A stretch of DNA of 64,000 bases from Gleimia hominis. GTDB lineage: Bacteria; Actinomycetota; Actinomycetes; Actinomycetales; Actinomycetaceae. Positions within the stretch are counted from its first letter, which is position 1; every line of letters starts with the position of its first letter. Location: positions 620,001-684,000 of the forward strand of contig NZ_CP126963.1 in assembly GCF_002871945.2 (NCBI RefSeq), given 5' to 3'. The translations under genes were made by a program, and so were the position numbers. Positions 45,630 through 54,095 of the stretch are shown one piece after another. The notes under the pieces are model-generated. The model made no database searches and was not told the origin of the DNA. It saw only the letters and a program-made list of their open reading frames with translations.

Positions 45630-46253
45630 TCACTCGTCTTCCGTTGCGCCACTACCCTTAGGCTGGCGCACAGCCTCAAGCAAAGACACGATTGTACCCA
45701 CTAGACGCTGCGTAGAATCAACGCCTTGTAAATGCTCTGCAATAATCGCTTCTGAGTACGCGCCTACACAAAACGTGGCTAACCGGCGCGCGTCCACCGC
45801 ACTGGCCTTGGGTTGCCCAGACGCAGCTTCCGTGCGATTTGCCAGCTCGGCGACAATCACGTCTGCAACCTGTTGTCGGCTTCGCAAGTACACGCCACGA
45901 ATCTGTTCGTTGTGAAGCGACTGGCGAACTGCTTCGGCATCCAGTAGTACCCACAGACGCCCCATTGGGCGGATTGACTCCAAGATGGAACTTACCGCTT
46001 GTTCTGGCGGATCCTGTCGCAACAGTTTTTGGGCATCGGTTGTGATTTTATCCACGAGCCGCGCGGTGAAGTCTTCGAACGTGGCGGCAAACGCCTCTTC
46101 TTTAGAGGAAAAATTCGAGTAAAACGCGCCGCGCGTGAACTCGGCCGCAGTAGTCAGGTCGTCTATTGTAGCGCCGGCAACGCCCTTGTTGGCGAATACG
46201 CTTGCCGCTGCGGCGATCATGCGTGCGCGGGTGTTCTCTCTAGTTCGTTTCAT
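45630..46253 (-). CDS. TetR-family transcriptional regulator
   Basis: The 207-residue protein has an N-terminal TetR helix-turn-helix (TRARMIAAAASVFANKGVAG, then LTTAAEFTRGAFYSNFSSKE), the family fingerprint. A variable C-terminal ligand domain follows, without a recognised ligand. Start 46253 is chosen because agaagg precedes it; 46277 would add 8 residues. It is divergent from the MmpL gene with only 79 bp between the starts. Tandem operator-like repeats fill this gap, so it very likely represses itself and the pump operon. Confidence 0.9.
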   Translation of the reverse strand: MKRTRENTRARMIAAAASVFANKGVAGATIDDLTTAAEFTRGAFYSNFSSKEEAFAATFEDFTARLVDKITTDAQKLLRQDPPEQAVSSILESIRPMGRLWVLLDAEAVRQSLHNEQIRGVYLRSRQQVADVIVAELANRTEAASGQPKASAVDARRLATFCVGAYSEAIIAEHLQGVDSTQRLVGTIVSLLEAVRQPKGSGATEDE

Positions 46254-46282
46254 CGCTACCTTCTGTGTTGATTCCACCTACA

Positions 46283-46317
46283 GAATACAATAGTATATTG
46301 AATACAATAATGTATTG
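46283..46317. promoter_or_regulatory. Tandem TetR operator candidates between tetR and mmpL
   Basis: Two 18-bp copies, GAATACAATAGTATATTG (46283-46300) and GAATACAATAATGTATTG (46300-46317), abut with a 17-bp period and share one base. The second has perfect inverted arms AATACA-N4-TGTATT; the first has one mismatch. They overlap candidate -10 boxes of both divergent genes. Confidence 0.7.
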
Positions 46318-46332
46318 GATTTGGAGTTGCTA

Positions 46333-48954
46333 ATGTCCTCGTTCCTATACCGCACGGCAGCGTGGGTGATACGCCATGCGAAATCCGTTTTAGCGGGTTG
46401 GATAATCGTCCTCATTGCCGCGGTGGGTGGCATGGTTGCAGTTGGATCTACGCTCGGAAATGACTTCACCATCCCAGGCACTCAGGGGCAACAGGGGCTA
46501 GACACACTGGATGATCGATTCCCAGAGTTCGCGGGCGCGTCCGGACAAGTGGTTTTCGGTGCCCCCAAGGGCGAGGATATCCACAGATACCAGTCCGATA
46601 TCGAGGATGTAGCTAAGAAAATCTCTAAAGTACCGCACGTGATCGCGGCCCCCAGCCCGTTTGATGACACGTTAATGGACCCCATGGTGTCGGACAACAA
46701 CCGGTATGCGATGACCCAGGTGAACTTTGATTTTGGAATCGACGAGCTCAATGATGCCTCGGTTAACCAGGTTGAGAAGATCGCGCACACCGCACAGGAC
46801 GCCGGCTTGAGCGTGGACGTGGGCGGACAGATTAAACAAGTTACCTCCATTCCCCTGTCAATCATGGAAGCTGTGGGCGTGCTGGTAGCGCTCGTCATTT
46901 TGGTGGTGACGTTCCGCTCCCTAATTGCGGCGTTCATCCCCATTGCTACGGGGCTGCTCGGTGTTGGGGTTGCAATGTCGATCATCATGATGCTCGGCGA
47001 AGCCGTAACGATTTCCACCACTACCCCAACGCTCGCGATTATGCTTGGCCTCGCGGTGGGGATTGACTACTCGTTATTTATTGTTTCGCGCCACCGCGAC
47101 CAGCTGGGCAGCGGCATGGACGTTAAAGAGTCTATTCCCCTAGCGATTGCCACTTCTGGCTCCGCAGTCACGTTTGCTGGGGTAACCGTGGTGATAGCCC
47201 TGGCTGCGCTCTTCGTTGCGCGGATTCCTTTCTTGACGATCATGGGATTGTGCGCGGCTTTAGCAGTTGCGCTGGCTGTACTAGTGGCAATCACCGCGCT
47301 GCCAGCTATCCTCATGCTGCTGGGAAACCGGATAAAACCAAAGGCGCGTAAAAAGAAGAAGAATGGATTTCTTTCCAGATGGCCCAAAGTGGTGACGGCG
47401 CACCCGTGGTTCGCGATCTTAGGCGTCGTAGCTGTTCTGGTGGCAATGACGGTTCCCGCGTGCAACCTGCGTTTGGGCCTGCCTGATAACGGGGTGGACC
47501 CGGTGGGAAGTGCGGGCCGCGATACGTACGACCTGGTGGCGGAAGAGTTCGGACCGGGCATTAACGGGCCGATCTTGGTGATAGGTGACATTGTGACGTC
47601 AACTGATCCGCTCGGGTTGATGGACGATCTGAAAGGCGAAATCGAGTCCATAAAGGGCGTGGATCACGTGCAACTCGCAACTCCGAACCGGACTGCGGAC
47701 CTGGGGGTGGCCGTGGTGATTCCGCGGGAGGGCCCGGACTCGATCGCAACTGAAAACCTCGTGCACGAACTGCGTGAACGGGCACCTAAGTGGTCTGACG
47801 ATATTGGGATTAAAAACACGTTCGTAACTGGTATGGCAGCTGTGAAGATCGACGTATCTGAGCGGCTTTTTGACGCACTCCTGCCCTTTGGCGTGGTGGT
47901 AGTTGGTCTCTCGTTAGGATTATTGACGATCGTGTTCCGCTCCATTTGGGTGCCGCTCAAAGCGACTCTTGGGTATCTGCTGTCTGTTGGGGCTGCGTTC
48001 GGCATGACCACGCTGGTGTTTATTGACGGGTGGGGCAATACGGCGCTGGGCATTAACCAAGTCGGTCCCGTCATTTCCTTCATGCCCATCATCCTCATGG
48101 GTGTGTTGTTTGGGTTAGCGATGGATTACGAGCTGTTCCTCGTGTCGCGCATGCGGGAAGACTATGTACGCACCAATGATCCACACCATTCCATTTTGAC
48201 TGGCTTCCGCGCTTCCGCTCCGGTGGTTATCGCGGCGGCGCTGATTATGATTTCGGTGTTCTCTGGCTTCTTACCCGGAGGTTCGTTCTACGTTCAGCCG
48301 ATTGCATTTGGCTTGGCAGTAGGCGTGTTCGTGGACGCGTTCTTGGTGCGCATGACCTTGGTGCCGGCCGTGATGCAGCTGCTGGGGGCACACGCGTGGT
48401 ACTTACCCAGGTGGATGCAGAAGATCTTGCCGGTATTTGACGTTGAGGGAGCTGCGATCGAAGCTCGGTTTGAGCACGAGAAGTGGCAGGAGGAACATGG
48501 TCAAGCAGCGGCGCGGGCGGAGTCTTTGACGGTAACCGCGGGGAGCACTCCCCTGTTTGAGAACGTTGATTTAGTGGTCCGCCCCGGTGAGGTACTGCGG
48601 TTAACCGGTGATGAAGCGCAGGTACACGCCTTGTGCTCGGTGCTGGCTGGCAGATTGCGACCGGATGCGGGCCAAGCGTTTGTAGGGGACGTATCAAGTG
48701 TGGATGAGCCAGGCCGGGTGCTCCCCCATGTGGGCTGGATTGTTACTGGCCAACCGGTTGCCTCAACGGGCGTGTCGCTCTACATTGTGCGCCGGGCATT
48801 GACGGAGTCAGAGACTCGGGTGTTGAAGGACAATGTGAGTGGTGGTAGCGCCGTGGTTTTGGGATGCGGTCCGCTTACTGGTTTGGAAGTTAATCGAGTT
48901 TACGAATTTGAACACTTACGCTCAGCTCAACTTCAGAAGGAGGCTACGCGATGA
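46333..48954 (+). CDS. MmpL/RND permease with degenerate ABC-ATPase-like C-terminal domain
   Basis: The 873-residue protein has two MMPL halves, each with a transmembrane helix, a soluble domain and a five-helix bundle. The motifs MLGLAVGIDYSLFIVSRHRD and LMGVLFGLAMDYELFLVSRM mark proton-driven RND/MMPL exporters of lipids or drugs. After the last membrane helix (about residue 685), residues 727-873 resemble the N-terminal lobe of an ABC transporter ATPase (LTVTAGSTPLFENVDLVVRP, CSVLAGRLRPDAGQAFVG). The Walker A is lost (LRLTGDEAQVHAL), and no LSGGQ or Walker B is visible, so it cannot hydrolyse ATP in the usual way. ATG 46333 has ggag upstream. It overlaps the YhgE gene by 4 bp. Confidence 0.88.
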   Translation: MSSFLYRTAAWVIRHAKSVLAGWIIVLIAAVGGMVAVGSTLGNDFTIPGTQGQQGLDTLDDRFPEFAGASGQVVFGAPKGEDIHRYQSDIEDVAKKISKVPHVIAAPSPFDDTLMDPMVSDNNRYAMTQVNFDFGIDELNDASVNQVEKIAHTAQDAGLSVDVGGQIKQVTSIPLSIMEAVGVLVALVILVVTFRSLIAAFIPIATGLLGVGVAMSIIMMLGEAVTISTTTPTLAIMLGLAVGIDYSLFIVSRHRDQLGSGMDVKESIPLAIATSGSAVTFAGVTVVIALAALFVARIPFLTIMGLCAALAVALAVLVAITALPAILMLLGNRIKPKARKKKKNGFLSRWPKVVTAHPWFAILGVVAVLVAMTVPACNLRLGLPDNGVDPVGSAGRDTYDLVAEEFGPGINGPILVIGDIVTSTDPLGLMDDLKGEIESIKGVDHVQLATPNRTADLGVAVVIPREGPDSIATENLVHELRERAPKWSDDIGIKNTFVTGMAAVKIDVSERLFDALLPFGVVVVGLSLGLLTIVFRSIWVPLKATLGYLLSVGAAFGMTTLVFIDGWGNTALGINQVGPVISFMPIILMGVLFGLAMDYELFLVSRMREDYVRTNDPHHSILTGFRASAPVVIAAALIMISVFSGFLPGGSFYVQPIAFGLAVGVFVDAFLVRMTLVPAVMQLLGAHAWYLPRWMQKILPVFDVEGAAIEARFEHEKWQEEHGQAAARAESLTVTAGSTPLFENVDLVVRPGEVLRLTGDEAQVHALCSVLAGRLRPDAGQAFVGDVSSVDEPGRVLPHVGWIVTGQPVASTGVSLYIVRRALTESETRVLKDNVSGGSAVVLGCGPLTGLEVNRVYEFEHLRSAQLQKEATR

Positions 48955-51494
48955 GGCGGATGAGGCCGCGTGATTGGCGTGCTTTGGTAGCGGTTTTGCT
49001 GCTGCCTATACTGGCGTCTGCGTTGACCCTGTGGGCGGTGGGAACGCGCACAGATAATTTTGATCAGGTGCAGGCTGCGATTGTGAACCTCGACAAGGGG
49101 GCGAAGATGCAGGTCGATGGCGAAGAAAAGACGGTGCCACTCGGCCGTCAGCTCACTGCGGGATTAATGTATCCGCAGAAGGAGGTGCAGGGAAATCTTG
49201 ATTGGAACCTCGTGCCAGAAAAAGATGCTGAGCAGGGTTTGAAGGACGGTACCTACTCGGCAGTCATTACGATTCCGAAAGATTTTTCAAAGAACATCGC
49301 CACGATCGGCACGGCGGATGCAACGCCGGGTTTAATTACGGTCACTAGTAATGACGCGTCTTCGCCGATTATGGGAATTATTGGGAAGCAGATTAGCGAG
49401 ACCGCTGCGAAAACGTTCGGGGAAGCGCTGACTAAGAACGTGTTGGACGAGGTGTATTTGGGGTTCAATCAGATGCACGACCAGTTAAATACAGCTGCTG
49501 AGGGCGCGGATAAGCTAAACGACGGCTCACACAAGCTTGCCGGTGGGATCCATGGTCTGGATCAGGGTTCTAAGAAACTTGCTGGAGGTGCTGGCCAGCT
49601 GCAGGGTGGAATCGGTCTGCTCAGTGATGGGATTGGGCAGAGTGCAGACGGTGCGTACCAGTTAGCCAGTGGCGTTAATCAGCTCACCGGTGGCCTTGGG
49701 CAGCTGACCGGGGGTGCGAAGAGCCTCAGTGATGGGGTTGCGCAGGCCCGTAATGGTTTTGTAGGGGCGAATGGTTCTGCCGGGCTTTTGCCTGGGATCG
49801 AGCAGCTTAACGCTGGTGTGAATGGTAAGGGCGGTTTGGCGGACGGTAGTAAGCAGCTGGCAGATGGAACGGCTAAGCTTTCTGTGAATATCGGTCAGTT
49901 TGTGGACACGGCGAACGGTGTTATTGAACCGATCCTGGGGTTTGAACAGGAGATCGGGAACATTGATCCGGCTGAGATTCAGGCGATTATTGATCAGATC
50001 CGCGACGAGCTTGGGAACTTGGAAGGGCTTGAGGCTCAGTTACAGCAGTGGCGTGAGCAGATTGAGTTGCTGGCCGATATTGTGCCGGCGGCAGATCACG
50101 TGGTTGCGGTGGCTAATCAGTGCCCGGTTGCGCAGGCTGGTGAGTACTGTGAGTCGTTGCAGGATTCCGCGAAGCGTCTGGATGCGAGTGTGCAGCCGCT
50201 GCGTAACTTGGGGCAGCAGCTCTCCCCCGGTCAGCGGGCAGCGTCTGGGGATGGGGTTAACGCGAGTGCGCGCAGCCTGCAGGGAGCGTTGGATCAGTTG
50301 AAGCAGCTGGTCGCGAAGTTGCACGATTTGGCATCCCAGATGCATAACAGTGGTGGTTTGCAAGGAATACACAAGCAGTTGAATGAGCTTAAGTCCGGCA
50401 CCGAGCAGTTGGCTGACGGAGCACAGCAGCTTTCTGACGGGGTTAATGGCACCCAGTCAAAGCCTGGTTTGGCGCAGGGCCTGGCTCAGCTTTCTCAGGG
50501 AGCGCAGCAGTTTAAGGTGGCCTTTGATGGCACGCGTTCACAACCCGGCTTGGTTGCTGGGTCTCGTCAGTTGTATGAGGGACTTGCGCAAGCTCAAGCG
50601 CAGGTACCGCAGTTCCAGTGGGGTGTGGACCAATTGGCCGCTGGTTTGGGTGAGATGAATGCGCGCACCCCTGAATTGCAAAATGGTGCCCTTCAACTTG
50701 CTGGTGGGATTAACCAGCTCAGTGACGGCACGTCGAAGTTGAGTGCGGGTGCAGATCAGTTAACTGAGGGGACCAATCAGTTTGCGTCTCAGTTGAAGGA
50801 TGGGGTGAAGCAGGTACCAACTTATACGGATGCGGAGCGTACGCGGATTGTGGATATGGCAAGTATTCCCGCTCGGGCGCAAGCGCACACGTGGAATGAG
50901 GCGTCTGCCACGTATAACGCGATCTTCCCATGGGCTGCTGCGTTTGTACTGTGGATTGGTGCGTTGGGAACGTTCTTGGTGATGCCGGGCTTGAGGCGGC
51001 GTGAGCTTTCTTCTGCCCATTCGAGTATGAACGTGGTTTGGCGCTCAAGTGTGCCCGCAGTGGTGTCTGCAGTTGTGCAGGCGTTGGGCGTGTTCGGGGT
51101 TGCTTACGCTGTGGGGGTGCGCCCTGCGAATTCGTTTACGACACTGCTGGTGCTGTTAGTCGCAGCGATAGCGTTTGCCTTGATCAATCAAATGTTGCTC
51201 GCTGTATTTGGCTCTAGAATAGGTCGGGTCTTGGCTTTACTTCTGCTGGTAGTGCAAGTGGTTGCATTGGGCGGGATTCTGCCAATCGAGACCGCTCCCC
51301 CGGCTTTCCAAAGTCTGAATGCGGTGATGCCGCTGTCGATTGCCACTTCGGGGCTTACGCACACGGCTATTGGTGGCCAGTTGACGTCACTGTTTGCGAC
51401 GTTGATGCCGCTTGTGCTTTGGGGTGCTGCGAGTTTCGTTTTGAGTTTCGTTGCTGTTCCCGCTGCACGGCAGCGCGCTGCGAAAGCGGCGTAA
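48951..51494 (+). CDS. YhgE/Pip-family membrane protein with long repeat region
   Basis: The 847-residue protein has an N-terminal membrane helix (about 12-30), an extracytoplasmic domain with YSAVITIPKDFSKNI (YhgE/Pip signature), and a long region (about 165-600) of Gly/Leu-rich short repeats of the type L-x-x-G-x-x-Q-L that probably form a coiled-coil stalk. About five membrane helices end the protein (about 645-840). Relatives include phage infection protein Pip and the type VII secretion protein EsaA, but no type VII genes are nearby. It overlaps the MmpL stop by 4 bp (ATGA), so the two are coupled and may form one export complex. A strong terminator follows. Confidence 0.88.
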   Translation: MRRMRPRDWRALVAVLLLPILASALTLWAVGTRTDNFDQVQAAIVNLDKGAKMQVDGEEKTVPLGRQLTAGLMYPQKEVQGNLDWNLVPEKDAEQGLKDGTYSAVITIPKDFSKNIATIGTADATPGLITVTSNDASSPIMGIIGKQISETAAKTFGEALTKNVLDEVYLGFNQMHDQLNTAAEGADKLNDGSHKLAGGIHGLDQGSKKLAGGAGQLQGGIGLLSDGIGQSADGAYQLASGVNQLTGGLGQLTGGAKSLSDGVAQARNGFVGANGSAGLLPGIEQLNAGVNGKGGLADGSKQLADGTAKLSVNIGQFVDTANGVIEPILGFEQEIGNIDPAEIQAIIDQIRDELGNLEGLEAQLQQWREQIELLADIVPAADHVVAVANQCPVAQAGEYCESLQDSAKRLDASVQPLRNLGQQLSPGQRAASGDGVNASARSLQGALDQLKQLVAKLHDLASQMHNSGGLQGIHKQLNELKSGTEQLADGAQQLSDGVNGTQSKPGLAQGLAQLSQGAQQFKVAFDGTRSQPGLVAGSRQLYEGLAQAQAQVPQFQWGVDQLAAGLGEMNARTPELQNGALQLAGGINQLSDGTSKLSAGADQLTEGTNQFASQLKDGVKQVPTYTDAERTRIVDMASIPARAQAHTWNEASATYNAIFPWAAAFVLWIGALGTFLVMPGLRRRELSSAHSSMNVVWRSSVPAVVSAVVQALGVFGVAYAVGVRPANSFTTLLVLLVAAIAFALINQMLLAVFGSRIGRVLALLLLVVQVVALGGILPIETAPPAFQSLNAVMPLSIATSGLTHTAIGGQLTSLFATLMPLVLWGAASFVLSFVAVPAARQRAAKAA

Positions 51495-51554
51495 AACCGC
51501 GTCGCTATTATGGGAACGTATATCTTCTCTATTTCCCATTATTGCAGGTGAGGG

Positions 51555-51599
51555 CTTGTGGGGCGTCGGCAGTTGCCGGCGCCTCACAAGTTGTTTTTT
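51555..51599 (+). terminator. Terminator of the mmpL-yhgE unit
   Basis: A 16-bp stem (51555-51570 with 51575-51590; two G-T pairs), loop agtt, then ttgtttttt. It lies 60 bp after the stop codon and ends the two-gene operon. Confidence 0.92.
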
Positions 51600-51659
51600 C
51601 CTCGTCAACTCACTATTGCTTTTAAGTTAGGGATCGAAAAATTACAAGCTGCCGATAAG

Positions 51660-51687
51660 TTGACACCCCCCCCAGCAATGCCATACT
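51660..51687 (+). promoter_or_regulatory. Promoter of the repeat protein with an 8-C tract in its spacer
   Basis: TTGACA (51660-51665) and CATACT (51682-51687) are separated by 16 bp. The first eight spacer bases (51666-51673) are all C. Slippage in the C tract would change the spacing and so promoter strength. The start codon is 52 bp downstream. Confidence 0.7.
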
Positions 51688-51739
51688 AACTTTGAGACCT
51701 GCCAACACAGGTTCGTTCCGATACAACTAGGACGTAAAA

Positions 51740-53134
51740 ATGAAGAAAAGTATTGCAACAGGTATTGCTGCAGCGTTTGTTCTGACCGGGCTTGCAGCGG
51801 CACCCGGTGCTTTTGCCGTAGTGGGCAACGAGGGAAAACCGGTCGCTATCGATGATGTTCGTCCAGCGGACGGCGCGGTAGACAGTCCAAAGTACGAGGA
51901 ATCAGACGTGCAAGCGGATGAAAACCCGACTGGTGAGAAGCCGATTACTACCGACAATCCCGCGGTTACACCGAACATCAACCCGCCGTTGAAGGATGAG
52001 GACCCGACTGGTGATAAGCCGATCTTGAGTGACTCGGAGAAACCGATGGGTATTCCTCCGGCGCTAAAGGATGAAGACCCGACTGGTAACAAGCCGATCA
52101 CCAGTGAGTCCGAGGAAGACCCGATGGGTATTCCTCCAGCCCTAAAGGATGAAGACCCCGCTGGTAACAAGCCGATCACCAGTGAGTCTGAAGAGGAAGA
52201 CCCGATGGGTATTCCTCCAGCACTGAAGGATGAGGACCCGGCTGGCAACAAGCCGATCACCAGTGAGTCCGAGGAAGACCCGATGGGTATTCCTCCAGCA
52301 CTGAAGGATGAGGACCCGGCTGGCAACAAGCCGATCACCAGTGAGTCTGAAGAGGAAGACCCGATGGGTATTCCTCCAGCACTGAAGGATGAGGACCCGG
52401 CTGGTAACAAGCCGATCACCAGTGAGTCTGAAGAGGAAGACCCGATGGGTATTCCTCCAGCACTGAAGGATGAGGACCCGGCTGGTAACAAGCCGATCAC
52501 CAGTGAGTCCGAGGAAGACCCGATGGGTATTCCTCCAGCACTGAAGGATGAGGACCCGGCTGGTAACAAGCCGATCACCAGTGAGTCCGAGGAAGACCCG
52601 ATGGGTATTCCTCCAGCACTGAAGGATGAGGATCCAGCTGGTAACAAGCCGATCACCAGTGAGTCTGAAGAGGAAGACCCGATGGGTATTCCTCCGGCGC
52701 TGAAGGATGAGGATCCAGCTGGTAACAAGCCGATCCTGAGCGACTCCGAGAAACCAAGTTTGACGCTTGATGACTTCATTAACTGGGAAGGCATCAAAGA
52801 CATTTTGAAGCCTGGTAAGACGATTGATGACCTCATTGATCACGAGAAACTGGCTGACCTGATTGCTTCCATGAAGGAAGAGGGCAAGCAGGAAGCTCCT
52901 AAGGCCGAGGAGGGAACGCAGGAGTCCCCCAAGGCTGAAGAAGGTAAGAAAGCTGAAGCAGTGGTTAACGCTGCCGGCGAGCAGAAAGTTGTGAAAGTTG
53001 CGAAAGCAACCACGGCTGCTCCTAAGGCTCTTGCGTCAACTGGTGCGGACTCCAGTGCGGCCGCCCTGCTGGGCCTAACCGCTCTGACACTCGGTGGTGT
53101 AGGTGTAGCTGCTGCACGTCGCCGCGCACACTAA
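51740..53134 (+). CDS. Secreted LAXTG-anchored repeat surface protein
   Basis: I do not recognise a named family. The 464-residue protein has a clear signal peptide (cleavage likely after AFA, residue 26). A linker with two diverged repeat copies follows (about 60-100), then nine near-identical repeats of 26 or 27 residues (about 103-340, core PMGIPPALKDEDPAGNKP), and a helical-charged stretch (about 345-400). It ends with a sortase signal: LASTG at 431-435, a hydrophobic helix and RRRAH. LAXTG is typical of class E sortases of actinobacteria. The repeats are acidic and Pro-rich, so they are likely extended. Ribosome site tagga before the ATG. No sortase gene is in the window. The function may be adhesion or a surface coat; the family is not identified. 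Confidence 0.85.
   Translation: MKKSIATGIAAAFVLTGLAAAPGAFAVVGNEGKPVAIDDVRPADGAVDSPKYEESDVQADENPTGEKPITTDNPAVTPNINPPLKDEDPTGDKPILSDSEKPMGIPPALKDEDPTGNKPITSESEEDPMGIPPALKDEDPAGNKPITSESEEEDPMGIPPALKDEDPAGNKPITSESEEDPMGIPPALKDEDPAGNKPITSESEEEDPMGIPPALKDEDPAGNKPITSESEEEDPMGIPPALKDEDPAGNKPITSESEEDPMGIPPALKDEDPAGNKPITSESEEDPMGIPPALKDEDPAGNKPITSESEEEDPMGIPPALKDEDPAGNKPILSDSEKPSLTLDDFINWEGIKDILKPGKTIDDLIDHEKLADLIASMKEEGKQEAPKAEEGTQESPKAEEGKKAEAVVNAAGEQKVVKVAKATTAAPKALASTGADSSAAALLGLTALTLGGVGVAAARRRAH
52046..52760 (+). repeat. Nine tandem coding repeats of 78 or 81 bp
   Basis: Starts of the atgggtattcctcc motif are at 52046, 52124, 52205, 52283, 52364, 52445, 52523, 52601 and 52682. Units differ mainly by one extra gag/gaa (Glu) codon, giving 78 or 81 bp. 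Many neighbours are almost identical at DNA level, including silent positions, indicating recent duplication or gene conversion. Copy number is likely to vary between strains. Confidence 0.95.
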
Positions 53135-53144
53135 ACCAGGCAAC

Positions 53145-53211
53145 TAAACAGGACACTCCTGTTTAACAGCTAAACAAAACGGGGGCTGAGTACCAAACGT
53201 ACTCAGCCCCC
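53145..53211. terminator. Hairpins between repeat protein and MerR gene
   Basis: A 9-bp hairpin (53145-53153 with 53157-53165) lies just after the plus-strand gene. A second hairpin with perfect 12-bp stem (53181-53192 with 53200-53211) is followed by a T-rich stretch on the minus strand, so it probably terminates the minus-strand merR transcript and, less well, the plus-strand gene. Confidence 0.7.
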
Positions 53212-53258
53212 AAAAGCTATCTACACAAACGAGCTATACAATAAGCCTATCGGCACAA

Positions 53259-53831
53259 TCAAGAGGCGCTGCGCCGTGCATGCCGCAACGCAGCGAGCTC
53301 ATCCACAACCGCCGGTTGCGCCTCCTCAGAAGGCAACTCCGCTAAAGACCCCTCAATCTCACGCCACACGCGACCAACCGCAATACCGAAAACGCCCTGG
53401 CCGCCCTCAATCAAGTCAATCATCTCATCACGAGAACGACACTCATACACGGAAGCACCGTCGCTCATCAAGGTGATAGAAGACAAGTCCTCTACCCCAC
53501 GATTCTTCAGATGCCCCACCGCAACCCGAATCTGCTGCAAAGAAACACCCGTATCCAGCAAACGTTTAACAACCTTCAACACCAACACGTCACGGAAAGA
53601 ATACAAACGCTGCGAACCGGAACCGCGAGCAGACCGAATCGACGGCTCCACCAGGCCCGTGCGAGCCCAATAATCCAACTGCCGGTAAGTAATCCCAGCT
53701 GCATGGCAAGCTACTTTGCCGCGATAACCCGTGTCAGGTCCAATGTCAGCAAGAACATCCCCAAACAACATCCCTTGCTTAGGCTGCTGGGCCTCCCTAG
53801 CCTGTTCGCTCACCTTGCGTCCTCGTTTCAT
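53259..53831 (-). CDS. MerR-family regulator (Rv1830/McdR-like)
   Basis: The 190-residue protein has a winged-helix MerR DNA-binding domain (about 34-110): GYRGKVACHAAGITYRQLDY, then TGLVEPSIRSARGSGSQRLY and FRDVLVLKVVKRLL. It has an unusual long N-terminal extension of about 30 residues and no metal-binding cysteines in the C-terminal part, so it is not a metal sensor. By content and position it matches mycobacterial Rv1830. In mycobacteria the gene Rv1829 (bifunctional nuclease, DUF151) lies between the two MerR genes; here it is missing, replaced by a 264-bp noncoding gap. Confidence 0.85.
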   Translation of the reverse strand: MKRGRKVSEQAREAQQPKQGMLFGDVLADIGPDTGYRGKVACHAAGITYRQLDYWARTGLVEPSIRSARGSGSQRLYSFRDVLVLKVVKRLLDTGVSLQQIRVAVGHLKNRGVEDLSSITLMSDGASVYECRSRDEMIDLIEGGQGVFGIAVGRVWREIEGSLAELPSEEAQPAVVDELAALRHARRSAS

Positions 53832-53908
53832 ACCAGTGTCAATGTCGATAATTCAACGCTAAACAGTTCCGCCGCCATCGTCAACGACACCCGCGGCGTG
53901 GCTAACCC

Positions 53909-53923
53909 TCAAGTTGAACTTGA
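53909..53923. promoter_or_regulatory. 15-bp palindrome upstream of the MerR gene
   Basis: TCAAGTTGAACTTGA has perfect 7-bp arms around a central base and lies 78 bp before the MerR start, in the 264-bp gap between the two MerR genes. MerR dimers bind such palindromes, so autoregulation or control by the neighbouring FtsR-like protein is possible. The rest of the gap (53832-54095) shows no convincing open frame. Confidence 0.5.
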
Positions 53924-54095
53924 AACCATTTCGTTACCTTCACCCGCAACTAGCCACCATCAGCCAGCCTTAAGTCTATGCCCAGAACACTGCGCACGGC
54001 GCTACCTCTGGGGCAAACCAACCGCAACCAACCACCGTAGCTGCACCGCCCCATGGTTGGCAGCTTCCTTACGTAGCTCAGCGTTTCAAACCCCG

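Noticed and set aside
46482..47021. Minus-strand frames within the MmpL gene.
   Set aside because: Shadow frames of a high-GC gene; the plus strand has the permease motifs and a ribosome site.
52046..52760. The 78/81-bp repeats as CRISPR or noncoding satellite.
   Set aside because: They stay in one reading frame within a protein with signal peptide and anchor; unit lengths are multiples of three.
51727..52836. Long open frame (369 aa) on the minus strand opposite the repeat protein.
   Set aside because: It is the mirror of the tandem repeat, giving a Ser/Gly-rich repetitive product. The plus strand has promoter, ribosome site, signal peptide and sorting signal.
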